Shown here: piece after piece, positions 9,183 to 17,648 of the stretch
How positions within the stretch are numbered: position 1 is the first letter of the stretch
How the letters are laid out: every line of letters begins with the position of its first letter
From: Paludibacterium paludis
GTDB lineage: Bacteria > Pseudomonadota > Gammaproteobacteria > Burkholderiales > Chromobacteriaceae
Length of the DNA: 64,000 nt
NCBI RefSeq assembly: GCF_018802605.1
Contig: NZ_CP069161.1
Span: forward strand, 1,798,001-1,862,000
Direction: 5' to 3'
Translations under genes and position numbers: made by a program
Notes under the pieces: model-generated
The model's database searches: none
What the model was told of the DNA's origin: nothing
The model's input: only the letters and a program-made list of their open reading frames with translations

Positions 9183-11197
9183 GCATGACCGAGCCACAAA
9201 TGCCATTCGATCCGGCCAAAAAGCCGGAGCAGGAGTTTCCGGAACTTCCGGTGTTGACCGATATCGTCGATGCGATAGAAGTTCCGGCTTTCGATTTCAG
9301 CACCGAGCTGGATGATCTGGCGCGCGCCGTGCCGGAAGGGGACTCTCCGCAGGAGCTCGACATTCCGCCCGATCTGTTGCTCGAGGATGTTGTCGACCTT
9401 GGCCCCGAGCCCCGCGATGATGGTTCGCTGGACTTTTCCAAACTGCCGTCGCTGGATCTGGAAGTCGCCGTCACGGAAGAGATGTCCCTGGACGAGCTGC
9501 TTGGCGACGAGAACGCCGCCGCCGGGGAGGGCGCGGCCGAACCCCCCGCGGCTCCCGACGCCGCTGCCGTTCCGACGCTAGAGGAAAACGAGCCGGAAAT
9601 GCCGCTGGCGAGCGCCTGGGCCGAAGAGTCCGTCGCGGAGCCCGCCGGAGCGGATGCCGAACCGACCTTGACCCCCGACACCGATGCCGTTCCGACGCTC
9701 GCGGTTGACGAGGCGGACATGCCGTTATCGAGTGCCTGGGCCGAAGAATCCGCCGCGGAGCAGGCGGACGCCGAACCGTCCTTGACCCCCGACACCGCTG
9801 CCGTTCCGACGCTAGAGGAAAACGAGCCGGAAATGCCGCTGGCGAGCGCCTGGGCCGAAGAGTCCGTCGCGGAGCCCGCCGGAGCGGACGCCGAACCGTC
9901 CTTGACCCCCGGCACCGCTGCCGTTCCGGCGCTCGGGGTTGACGAGGCGGACATGCCGTTATCGAGTGCCTGGGCCGAAGAATCCGTCGCGGAGCAGGCG
10001 GACGCCGAACCGTCCTTGACCCCCGACACCGCTGCCGTTCCGACGCTAGAGGAAAACGAGCCGGAAATGCCGCTGGCGAGCGCCTGGGCCGAAGAGTCCG
10101 TCGCGGAGCAGGCGGACGCCGAACCGTCCTTGACCCCCGACACCGATGCCGTTCCGACGCTCGTGGCGGAGGAGCCGATTGCCCCCATCGAAAACCTGCA
10201 AGCGACGACGCAGCCAGTTGGCACCCCGTCGATGCAAGAGGATGCGCCTCTGTCGGCGGAGATGGATCTGGACCTTCCCTGTGTCGATGAGACGCCGTTC
10301 GGTGAGGACATCTCGGGACAAGGAAGTGCGCCTGACGCCAAAACCGCCAATGCGGAGCCGGAGGGTGAACGGCCCGCACCGGTTGACGATGATTTCCCGA
10401 TTGACCTGACGCCCGCCGGCGCCGCATTGGCCCAGCCGGCGCCCGCGCCGTTCCAGTCGATTTCGTTGTCCAGCTTGCCGCGTGGCGTGCTGGGCGGCGA
10501 GTTGTCGCGCACGACCGACCGCGAGTCGCTGCTGCAGGCGGCGCGCGATACATTGGCCGAAGAACTGCATTTTGCCAAACTGAAGGCGGCGGCATCGTCT
10601 CCCGCGCCGTTGCAGGAAGAGCCGGCTTCGCCGGAGGCGTCGGCCCTGTTTGCCCAGCCGATGGATGACGTGGCTTCGGCCATGCCATTCGCCAACTCCC
10701 GCTATGCGGAACAGATCAAGGCCGCGGAGGCCCGGCTGGCGGAGGAGTTGCGCCTGGCCGAGCAGCGGCGTCTGGCCGAAGAGACCGCCCGGGCTCAGGC
10801 GCCGGCCGAGCCGTCGCCACCTGAGGTGGCGGAAGAGGTGGCGCCGCCACCCTCCGCGGAGCGGCACACGGTCTCTGTCATCAAGGTGGCCGGTGTCGCG
10901 GCGGCGTCGGCGCAGGCCGGCGTGCCGTCGTCCGGGACGGGAAGAACGCCGATCGCGCTGGTCAACGAAAATGTGCTGATCGATTCGTTGTATCAGCGAA
11001 TCCTGCCGCACATGAAGGTCGAATTGTCGTTATGGTTGCAGGATGCGCTGGAGGCTCACGCCAAGCAGATGATGGCGAATGTGATGCACCAGTTCAAGGA
11101 AGACTACGAGATGCTGTTCAGCGATACCCTGCGCGAATCCTTGCGTCAGGCCGTCAGCGATCTTGGCCGGGAGGATCGGCCGCGCATCGAGGAATGA
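9179..11197 (+). CDS. acidic protein with tandem repeats and a conserved C-terminal helix domain
   Basis: I do not recognise a characterised family. The protein (672 residues from GTG 9179, or 670 from ATG 9185; neither has a clear ribosome site) is extremely acidic and rich in Ala, Glu, Asp and Pro. Residues of about 130-323 are five tandem repeats of 38 or 40 residues built on AVPTLEENEPEMPLASAWAE. After a disordered linker and a charged helical stretch (about 510-545, AEARLAEELRLAEQ), the last 75 residues look like a folded helical domain (LIDSLYQRILPHMKVELSLW to DTLRESLRQAV). The frame overlaps holC's stop as GTGA, so it is translated with pepA-holC. No signal peptide or membrane helix is seen. 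A replication or nucleoid role would be only a guess from its neighbours. Confidence 0.7.
   Translation: MSMTEPQMPFDPAKKPEQEFPELPVLTDIVDAIEVPAFDFSTELDDLARAVPEGDSPQELDIPPDLLLEDVVDLGPEPRDDGSLDFSKLPSLDLEVAVTEEMSLDELLGDENAAAGEGAAEPPAAPDAAAVPTLEENEPEMPLASAWAEESVAEPAGADAEPTLTPDTDAVPTLAVDEADMPLSSAWAEESAAEQADAEPSLTPDTAAVPTLEENEPEMPLASAWAEESVAEPAGADAEPSLTPGTAAVPALGVDEADMPLSSAWAEESVAEQADAEPSLTPDTAAVPTLEENEPEMPLASAWAEESVAEQADAEPSLTPDTDAVPTLVAEEPIAPIENLQATTQPVGTPSMQEDAPLSAEMDLDLPCVDETPFGEDISGQGSAPDAKTANAEPEGERPAPVDDDFPIDLTPAGAALAQPAPAPFQSISLSSLPRGVLGGELSRTTDRESLLQAARDTLAEELHFAKLKAAASSPAPLQEEPASPEASALFAQPMDDVASAMPFANSRYAEQIKAAEARLAEELRLAEQRRLAEETARAQAPAEPSPPEVAEEVAPPPSAERHTVSVIKVAGVAAASAQAGVPSSGTGRTPIALVNENVLIDSLYQRILPHMKVELSLWLQDALEAHAKQMMANVMHQFKEDYEMLFSDTLRESLRQAVSDLGREDRPRIEE
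9566..10147 (+). repeat. tandem repeat, alternating 120- and 114-bp units
   Basis: Five in-frame units lie at about 9566-9685, 9686-9799, 9800-9919, 9920-10033 and 10034-10147. Units 1, 3 and 5 read EENEPEMPLASAWAEE and units 2 and 4 read VDEADMPLSSAWAEE, so the true period is a 234-bp pair. The near identity at DNA level between units 1, 3 and 5 indicates recent duplication or ongoing gene conversion. Confidence 0.9.
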
Positions 11198-11203
11198 TGT
11201 CCG

Positions 11204-11229
11204 ACGCCCGCTGATGCGGGCGTTTTTTT
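11204..11229 (+). terminator. rho-independent terminator after pepA-holC-repeat protein
   Basis: A perfect 7-bp GC stem (11205-11211 with 11216-11222, loop TGAT) is followed by seven T residues (11223-11229). It lies 7 bases after the stop of the acidic repeat protein and touches the 3' end of the convergent alpha/beta hydrolase gene. Confidence 0.85.
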
Positions 11230-12074
11230 CATGTCGCGGAGGCGGGGGGAGAAGCCGTTTCCCGCTGGCGGCGATGGCCGAACCGGCCATCCTCCAGCCA
11301 TTCATGAATGCGCATGGCGACGCTTTCCCAGCGCGTGTCCATCATCATCATGTGGCCCATGTGGGGCAGGATTTCCGCGCGGGCATCCATCAGGTTGGCC
11401 GTGCCGACGATGTCGGCCGGCGGGATCAGCATGTCGTCGGCCGCGCCGAGCACCAGCGCCGGCACCGGCGGGGGCAGCCCGATCGCCAGTGGATGAACCA
11501 GCGTCATGTCCATCAGCGCGCGCTGACTTTCCGGCTGGCTTGCCCGGATCAGATGCTCGACGGCCTCGTCCGGCGCGTCACGGGAAAACAGCATCTCCTT
11601 GACTTCGATGAATTCCGGATCGTAGACGCCGTGCTGGTAGAGATTCAGCTTCATCAGCATCTGGGGTGTGTGCGTCAGCATGCGCAGGCTGGATGACGCC
11701 AGGCCGCCGGGCGGCACCGATGCGAGAAACACCACGGCGGGTGGGATGTGGTGCGACAGATAGTGGCGGATGACATAACCGCCCATCGAGTGACCGATCA
11801 GGATGGGCGGCGTCTTGATGCGGCGCATCGTCGCGGCGAGGTTTTTCACATAGTCGTCGATGCTCACGGCGGCCAGATAGTGCCGCCCCTCGCTGCCGCC
11901 GTGTCCTTCCAGGCTGACCGCCCAGCAATCGTAACCGCGCCTGGCGAACCAGGGCATGAAGCGCAGTGCCCAACAACTGGCGTCGCAGAAGGCGCCATGC
12001 ACGAAGAGCAGGGGCGGCGAGTCGTTTTTCGTGCCTTTGGCCGGTTCGTGCAGGAGCTCCAGGCGCGGCGACAT
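11229..12074 (-). CDS. alpha/beta hydrolase
   Basis: A 281-residue serine hydrolase of the alpha/beta fold. It has the oxyanion HG (26-27, LLFVHGAFC), the nucleophile elbow GHSMGG with Ser96, a likely acid in LGAADDMLIPP and a C-terminal His in HMGHMMMMD. There is no signal peptide, so it is probably cytosolic. The substrate cannot be told; similar proteins include esterases and lysophospholipases. The ATG at 12074 overlaps the stop of the PhoH gene as TGATG, indicating coupled translation; a GTG one codon earlier (12077) is also possible. The coupling suggests the two products are needed together, but I know of no shared pathway. Confidence 0.8.
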   Translation of the reverse strand: MSPRLELLHEPAKGTKNDSPPLLFVHGAFCDASCWALRFMPWFARRGYDCWAVSLEGHGGSEGRHYLAAVSIDDYVKNLAATMRRIKTPPILIGHSMGGYVIRHYLSHHIPPAVVFLASVPPGGLASSSLRMLTHTPQMLMKLNLYQHGVYDPEFIEVKEMLFSRDAPDEAVEHLIRASQPESQRALMDMTLVHPLAIGLPPPVPALVLGAADDMLIPPADIVGTANLMDARAEILPHMGHMMMMDTRWESVAMRIHEWLEDGRFGHRRQRETASPPASAT

Positions 12075-13477
12075 CACAGCACCTCTGCCGCGTAATCGGC
12101 GAGGCGCGAACGCTCGCCACGCTGCAGCGTGATGTGGCCGGAGTGGCTCCAGCCCTTGAAGCGGTCGACGACATAGGTCAGGCCCGAGCTGCCTTCGGTC
12201 AGGTACGGCGTGTCGATCTGCGAAATATTGCCGAGGCAGACAACCTTGGTGCCGGGCCCCGCCCGCGTGATCAGTGTTTTCATTTGCTTGGGCGTGAGGT
12301 TCTGCGCCTCATCGATGATCAGGTATTTGTTGAGGAACGTCCGGCCGCGCATGAAGTTCAGGCTCTTGACCTTGATGCGCGAGCGGATCAGATCGCGCGT
12401 CGCGGCGCGTCCCCAGTCCCCGCCGTCGTCGTCGCTCTTGTTCAGCACATCCAGATTGTCTTCCAGGGCGCCCATCCAGGGGGCCATTTTCTCCTCTTCG
12501 GTACCCGGCAGAAAACCGATGTCCTCGCCGACCGGCACGGTGACACGGGTCATGATGATTTCGCTGTAGAGCTTCTGTTCGAGCGTCATGGCAAGGCCGG
12601 CGGCAAGCGTCAGCAGGGTTTTGCCGGTGCCGGCCTGGCCGAGCAGGGTCACGAAATCGATATCCGGATTCATCAGCAGGTTCAGCGCGAAATTCTGTTC
12701 GCGGTTGCGCGCCACGATACCCCACACATTGTTCTTGCTATGGCTGTAATCCTTGAGCGTTTCGAGTACCGCGGTCTTGCCTTCCTGGGAAATCACTCTG
12801 GCCTGCAGGGGACTGTCGCCCTCCTGCCAGATCATCTGGTTGACGTACAGGTTGGCGGCGTCGTTGCCCTTGAGCTGGTAATAGCTGCGGCCGTGATCCT
12901 GCCAGGACTTCAGTTCCTTGCCATTGCGGTCCCAGAAGGCGCCGTCGATTTCCCGGGTGCCGGTATACAGCAGATCGGTGTCTTCGAGCACCTTGTCGTT
13001 GAAGTAGTCCTCGGCCTCCATGCCCAGCGCCCGGGCCTTGATACGCATGTTGATGTCTTTGGAGACCAGAATGACCGGGCGGTCCTGATGCAGATCACCC
13101 AGCGCCTTGACGATGCCGAGAATCTGGTTGTCCGCTTTGCCGACGGGCAGCGTGTCGGGCAGCACGCTGTGGATCGCCTGGGTCTGCAGGATCAGCTTGC
13201 CGGTGGCGGCGTCCTTGCTGAACGACTTCAGGGGAATGCCGGCATCGATCCGCGATTCGGCTCCGCTGACGATCTCGTCGAGAAACCGGCTGGCCTGACG
13301 CGCATTGCGCGCGACTTCCGACATGCCCTTCTTGTGGTCGTCCAGTTCTTCGAGGGTGACGATGGGGATGAAGACATCGTGCTCTTCGAAGCGGTAAAGA
13401 CAGGTCGGATCGTGGAGCAGGACATTGGTATCGAGAACGAACAACTTGGCGATCTTGCTTTTTTTGCGGCTTGCCAT
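12074..13477 (-). CDS. PIN domain / PhoH-family ATPase
   Basis: A 467-residue fusion of an N-terminal PIN ribonuclease-like domain and a C-terminal PhoH-type ATPase, the YlaK-like arrangement. The PIN part begins IAKLFVLDTNVLLHD, with the first acidic residue of the active site, and continues PIVTLEELDDHKK. The ATPase has Walker A GQAGTGKTLL near residue 280 and DEAQNLTPKQMKTL as the helicase-like motif II. PhoH proteins with a PIN domain are reported as RNA helicase/nucleases in mycobacteria. I chose ATG 13477 (AGGGGG a few bases upstream) over an upstream frame extension of 20 residues that lacks similarity. The alpha/beta hydrolase gene is coupled downstream. Confidence 0.88.
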   Translation of the reverse strand: MASRKKSKIAKLFVLDTNVLLHDPTCLYRFEEHDVFIPIVTLEELDDHKKGMSEVARNARQASRFLDEIVSGAESRIDAGIPLKSFSKDAATGKLILQTQAIHSVLPDTLPVGKADNQILGIVKALGDLHQDRPVILVSKDINMRIKARALGMEAEDYFNDKVLEDTDLLYTGTREIDGAFWDRNGKELKSWQDHGRSYYQLKGNDAANLYVNQMIWQEGDSPLQARVISQEGKTAVLETLKDYSHSKNNVWGIVARNREQNFALNLLMNPDIDFVTLLGQAGTGKTLLTLAAGLAMTLEQKLYSEIIMTRVTVPVGEDIGFLPGTEEEKMAPWMGALEDNLDVLNKSDDDGGDWGRAATRDLIRSRIKVKSLNFMRGRTFLNKYLIIDEAQNLTPKQMKTLITRAGPGTKVVCLGNISQIDTPYLTEGSSGLTYVVDRFKGWSHSGHITLQRGERSRLADYAAEVL

Positions 13478-13503
13478 GACGGCCCCCTTGCTTGGAGAGT
13501 CCA

Positions 13504-13523
13504 GCCCGGCCCAACGGCCGGGC
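13504..13523 (-). other. GC hairpin between the peroxiredoxin and PhoH genes
   Basis: A perfect 8-bp stem (13504-13511 with 13516-13523, loop CAAC) lies 19 bases after the peroxiredoxin stop, reading on the minus strand. It has no T-run, so it is a weak terminator at best or an mRNA-stability element. Confidence 0.4.
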
Positions 13524-13541
13524 CACAAATCGATCAAGACT

Positions 13542-13994
13542 TCATAATGCGAGTACGGCTTCCAGCACTTCCTCCGCGTGTCCCGGAACTTTCACTCCGC
13601 GCCATTCGCGTACTATCCGGCCATCCCCTCCGATCAGAAACGTACTGCGCTCTATACCGCGAACCTGTTTGCCATACATATTCTTCATTTTGATGACGTC
13701 GAACAGTGCGCAGACCGTTTCCTCGGTGTCCGAGAGCAGTTCGAAGGGCAGACCGAGCTTGGCTTTGAAGTTTTCGTGGGATTTGAGACTGTCGCGGGAG
13801 AGACCGACCACCTCGGCGCCGGCGGCGGCGAATTTTCCGTAGAGGTCGCGAAAGGCCATGCTTTCATTGGTGCAGCCCGGAGTGCTGTCTTTGGGGTAGA
13901 AGTACAGGACGAGGGGTTTGGTGGCGGCAGACAGCACAAAGGTTTTGCCGGAGGTGGATGGCACGGTGAAATCCGGGCATGGCTGTTCGAGCAT
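13542..13994 (-). CDS. peroxiredoxin, BCP/PrxQ type, without the usual resolving cysteine
   Basis: A thiol peroxidase of the bacterioferritin comigratory protein family that reduces hydrogen peroxide and organic peroxides. The 150-residue protein has the active site TPGCT with peroxidatic Cys41 and the supporting Arg in RGIERSTFLI. The second Cys that follows five residues later in E. coli BCP is replaced by Met46 (PGCTNESMAFRD), so this is an atypical, possibly 1-Cys, member. The ATG at 13994 has AAGGAG 8 bases upstream. It stands in front of the PhoH gene on the same strand. Reduction could come from thioredoxin; trxB is encoded 700 bases away. Confidence 0.9.
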   Translation of the reverse strand: MLEQPCPDFTVPSTSGKTFVLSAATKPLVLYFYPKDSTPGCTNESMAFRDLYGKFAAAGAEVVGLSRDSLKSHENFKAKLGLPFELLSDTEETVCALFDVIKMKNMYGKQVRGIERSTFLIGGDGRIVREWRGVKVPGHAEEVLEAVLAL

Positions 13995-14050
13995 GCGGTC
14001 ACTCCTTTTTCAGGATGATTTGCAAATAGATTAGCTGATTGAATGAAAAA

Positions 14051-14698
14051 TTAATACCGGGTCGGGTCAAGTCCCTCCGCGCCGGATTCGGATGGCGTCA
14101 TGCGCTTGAGAAGCACCAGCAGCGCGCCGCTGCCGCCGGCCGAGTCGTCCGCTTCGCAAAAGGCCAGCACGTCCGGATGGTGCCTCAGCCATGCGCGCAC
14201 CACGGGCTTGAGTACCGGTTCGCCCCCGGAGCCGAAGCCCTTGCCGTGAATGATGCGCACGCAGTTGCCGCGGCGCCTGGCCCGGTGCAGGAACACGGTC
14301 AGGACTTCCTGCGCCTGAAAGCGGTCGCAACCATGCAGATCGAGCTGTCCGGAACAGGGCCAATGATTGCCCCGCAGGCGCTTGAGAATCCCGCTGTTGA
14401 CGCCGCCACGCACGAACTGGCGATCCGCTTCGCGCGGCTCGAACCAGCCGACGAGTTGTCGCATCAGTTCCAGCTCCAGCGCGGGAGTCATCTGCGCCTC
14501 CTGCTGGCCGCGCGTGCGCGGGCGGGGGCTGGGGTGACGCGGCGGCGCATGGTAGCGGCCGTCATCCTTGAGCGGCACGGCATCGGCGAACAGTGCCGGA
14601 AAATCGGGCTCCGGCGCTGGCCGCGGAGCGGGCGCCGCGGGTTCGTCGGGACGAATCCGCGGCTTGACCGCCTTTAGCGCGGACTTGAAGTCCTTCAA
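14051..14698 (-). CDS. Smr domain protein
   Basis: A 215-residue protein with a proline- and arginine-rich, probably disordered first half and a C-terminal Smr (MutS2-related) domain. The Smr motifs LDLHG (119-123) and HGKG (151-154) are both present. Free-standing Smr proteins cut nucleic acids; E. coli SmrB acts on mRNA at collided ribosomes, and others are poorly known. The gene starts 4 bases after the trxB stop, so it belongs to a trxB-smr unit on the minus strand. Confidence 0.85.
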   Translation of the reverse strand: MKDFKSALKAVKPRIRPDEPAAPAPRPAPEPDFPALFADAVPLKDDGRYHAPPRHPSPRPRTRGQQEAQMTPALELELMRQLVGWFEPREADRQFVRGGVNSGILKRLRGNHWPCSGQLDLHGCDRFQAQEVLTVFLHRARRRGNCVRIIHGKGFGSGGEPVLKPVVRAWLRHHPDVLAFCEADDSAGGSGALLVLLKRMTPSESGAEGLDPTRY

Positions 14699-14702
14699 CG
14701 CG

Positions 14703-15695
<993 letters not shown>

Positions 15696-15780
15696 TTAGC
15701 ATTTAAACCATGACAGTCTGCGTAGTAAGGCTTAAAGTAAGAAAGTGGCACTTGCCTGTAACCGGAAAGGAGATGGGGGC

Positions 15781-15966
15781 ATGGATGGAGTAAGTCAAGT
15801 TGGAGCCCAGACGGCGGGTGCGGCTCAGGTGTTCGCGCTGAACAAAACCCGCGAGATCGCCAAAGACACCGTGCTGTCTCTGGTCGGGTCAGCGGTGCAG
15901 GGCGCCGAAGCCGCGCGCGCGTCCAATCCCGCGCACCTCGGGCAAACCATCGATACCCGCGCTTGA
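15781..15966 (+). CDS. small YjfB-like putative motility protein
   Basis: A 61-residue protein beginning MDGVSQVGAQ and ending NPAHLGQTIDTRA. The small size, the central helix (QVFALNKTREIAKDTVLSLV) and the ending N-P-x-H-L-G-x-x-I-D-T match the YjfB family of short putative motility proteins. Function in that family is not established. GGAG about 9 bases before ATG 15781 supports this start; the frame upstream (from 15745) has no ribosome site. It lies alone on the plus strand beside the minus-strand subtilase/chemosensory block. Confidence 0.7.
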   Translation: MDGVSQVGAQTAGAAQVFALNKTREIAKDTVLSLVGSAVQGAEAARASNPAHLGQTIDTRA

Positions 15967-15976
15967 ACGGCCCCAT

Positions 15977-16002
15977 GACGGACCTGCGGCAGCAGGCCCG
16001 TC
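15977..16002 (+). other. hairpin between the YjfB-like gene and the subtilase-like gene
   Basis: An 11-bp stem with one mismatch (15977-15987 with 15992-16002, loop GGCA) sits between two convergent genes. There is no T-run on either strand, so termination activity is doubtful. Confidence 0.4.
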
Positions 16003-16080
16003 AGGCCAAGCCGGATATTTCACCAGCGGCCACGGCTTTCTGTCCGTGGCATGTATCCCGCCGTTCCTCGAATCTTGTTA

Positions 16081-17352
16081 TCAGTTATCCCCGCGTCGCG
16101 CTTTGTCCGCGGCGAGGCGAACCGCTTTGCCCGCATCCAGCAATCCCGCACCGCAGACTTTGGGCCCACGGCAATCCGAATTCGCCGGGAAGGGGCGCGC
16201 CGACCCGATCAGCAGGGTTTTCACCTCGGATGGCGTCAACGCCGGGTTGACCGAGAGCATCAGCGAGACCGTGCCGGTTGCCATGGCGCTCGAATACAGA
16301 CCGCCCTCGGCATCGTCGAGCGGATAGGGATTGCCCGGGTGGCTGTCCGGTTCGCCGCACTGTGCCGCCGTGAGCGCCGGAGCGCCCGATGAGCAATTGG
16401 ACAGTCGCGCGAAATGCCGGATGGTGGTTCCCGGGGCGGGGTTGTTCCGTGCCAGGCCGCCCGGTGCGCCAAGAGTGACGGTCGTTCCCCAGTTGGAATA
16501 GGGCGCGCGGTTTCCGTCCCGGCCAATGGCCGCGACGCTGATCACGTCCTTGCAGCCGCCAGGCCAGCTTTGGACGGCGTCGCTATTGTCGTCGCCGGCA
16601 GGCGCGATGATCGCGCGCACCTGACTGCGGGCCAGCGTTTCACTGATAGCGGCCTGCAATGCGGGTGAGCAGGCGATGCCGAATCCGGCCGGTAGCTGGA
16701 TCACGTTCGCCGGATGCGGATTGACCGGCAAGCCCGCGACCGGAAGGCCGGCCGCCCAGCGCAGGCCGTCGATCACATCGGACTCGATGGCGATGCCCAT
16801 GCCCGCGACACGAACCGGCAGCAGGCCCGAGCGCCAGTTGATGCCGCTCACTCCCGCGCCATTGTCGCTTCGCGCGCCGATCAGGCCCGCGACACCGGTT
16901 CCCTGCCAGCCGACCCGCTGCACGCCGGGCAGGTCCGGCAGCAGGGATCCCGGGTCGGAGGCATCCGGATCGCGACCATCACCGTCGCCGGTATGCATGA
17001 ACAGGCAGTCGCTTCTGCCCAACAGCTGGCAAGGGTCGGCCGGCATGTTTTCCTGCCCGGACAGCGGGACGGGAGCAAGTGCCCCCAGCATGTCATAACC
17101 GGGCAGAAGGCGGCCCTGAAGTTCCGGGTGGGCGCCAAGCACGCCGGATCCCAGCACGCCGATGACGACAGACGGCGAGCCGGTGCTTATCCCCCAGGCT
17201 TCACGAACATTGATGCCGACCGACGGATCGTCCAGGTACCACTGTTCGCCACGCAAAAAAGCCGGGTCGTTCGGCAGAGGCTCCGCGGAGAAGGCCGGGC
17301 TGAAGTGGCCGGCGGTAACGCAGACTATGAAAAATCCACTCTTTCCTGTCAT
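16081..17352 (-). CDS. subtilase-like pseudoprotease (S8 fold, catalytic residues replaced)
   Basis: A 423-residue secreted protein, clearly a paralog of the two S8 proteases at 22055-25394: it shares QWYLDDP, the fold blocks (VGINVREAW, GLRWAAGLPV, PYSNWG) and the end CGAGLLDAGKAV. Against those paralogs every catalytic position differs. Asp is Gly68 (GVLGSG for ILDTG), His is Gln150 (WQGTGVAG for WHGTGVAG), the oxyanion Asn is Asp254 (PAGDD for AAGN), and Ser is Leu352 (EGGLYSS for DGTSLSA). It also lacks the roughly 100-residue propeptide: the signal peptide (MTGKSGFF to FSA) is followed almost directly by the mature domain. The frame is uninterrupted, which suggests selection for a non-catalytic role such as binding a peptide or inhibiting or scaffolding the active paralogs. 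It lies 296 bases downstream of the CheW-like gene. Confidence 0.85.
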   Translation of the reverse strand: MTGKSGFFIVCVTAGHFSPAFSAEPLPNDPAFLRGEQWYLDDPSVGINVREAWGISTGSPSVVIGVLGSGVLGAHPELQGRLLPGYDMLGALAPVPLSGQENMPADPCQLLGRSDCLFMHTGDGDGRDPDASDPGSLLPDLPGVQRVGWQGTGVAGLIGARSDNGAGVSGINWRSGLLPVRVAGMGIAIESDVIDGLRWAAGLPVAGLPVNPHPANVIQLPAGFGIACSPALQAAISETLARSQVRAIIAPAGDDNSDAVQSWPGGCKDVISVAAIGRDGNRAPYSNWGTTVTLGAPGGLARNNPAPGTTIRHFARLSNCSSGAPALTAAQCGEPDSHPGNPYPLDDAEGGLYSSAMATGTVSLMLSVNPALTPSEVKTLLIGSARPFPANSDCRGPKVCGAGLLDAGKAVRLAADKARRGDN

Positions 17353-17648
17353 TGAAATGTCCTCATGGTTTCGTATTCGGATTATTAAGAGGTGTGCCTG
17401 TTCGGCGCTTGATAATGTAAACGAGACCCGCGTGGAAAAATGCCGGAAACCTTCTCGCCGGTGTTATCCGGTGGTGGATTCGAGGGCGGATTCGGAGGTG
17501 GAAATGCGTGAACGATCCGGAACAGTCTTGTCGTATTCTTCCCGAAAGGCCCGCTCTCACAGACTTCACGTCGCGGGCGGCTTTGTGTTCCGTCCTTCTT
17601 GTCCCTCCGGCCGTCACGCTGTTGTACGATCAGCGTTTTCGTGCGCGG
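17353..17648. other. 296-base gap before the pseudoprotease gene
   Basis: No convincing gene. An 84-codon minus-strand frame (17363-17617) has no family resemblance, no good start and arginine-rich composition, so I treat it as chance. A 6-bp GC inverted repeat (17549-17554 with 17573-17578) could weakly terminate the CheW-like gene. The stretch next to 17353 is AT-richer and probably holds the pseudoprotease promoter on the minus strand. Confidence 0.4.

Noticed and set aside
9022..10695. 557-codon Ser-rich minus-strand frame resembling a repeat surface protein
   Set aside because: Its repeats are the reverse complement of the acidic repeat protein; no start or signal peptide, and it overlaps holC and the repeat gene.
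16081..17352. Calling the S8-like gene a pseudogene
   Set aside because: The frame is intact over 423 codons with signal peptide and conserved ends; replaced residues are concentrated at catalytic positions, so it is kept as a protein-coding gene.
17363..17617. 84-codon minus-strand frame between the CheW-like and pseudoprotease genes
   Set aside because: No recognisable motif, arginine-rich composition and no ribosome site; likely chance.
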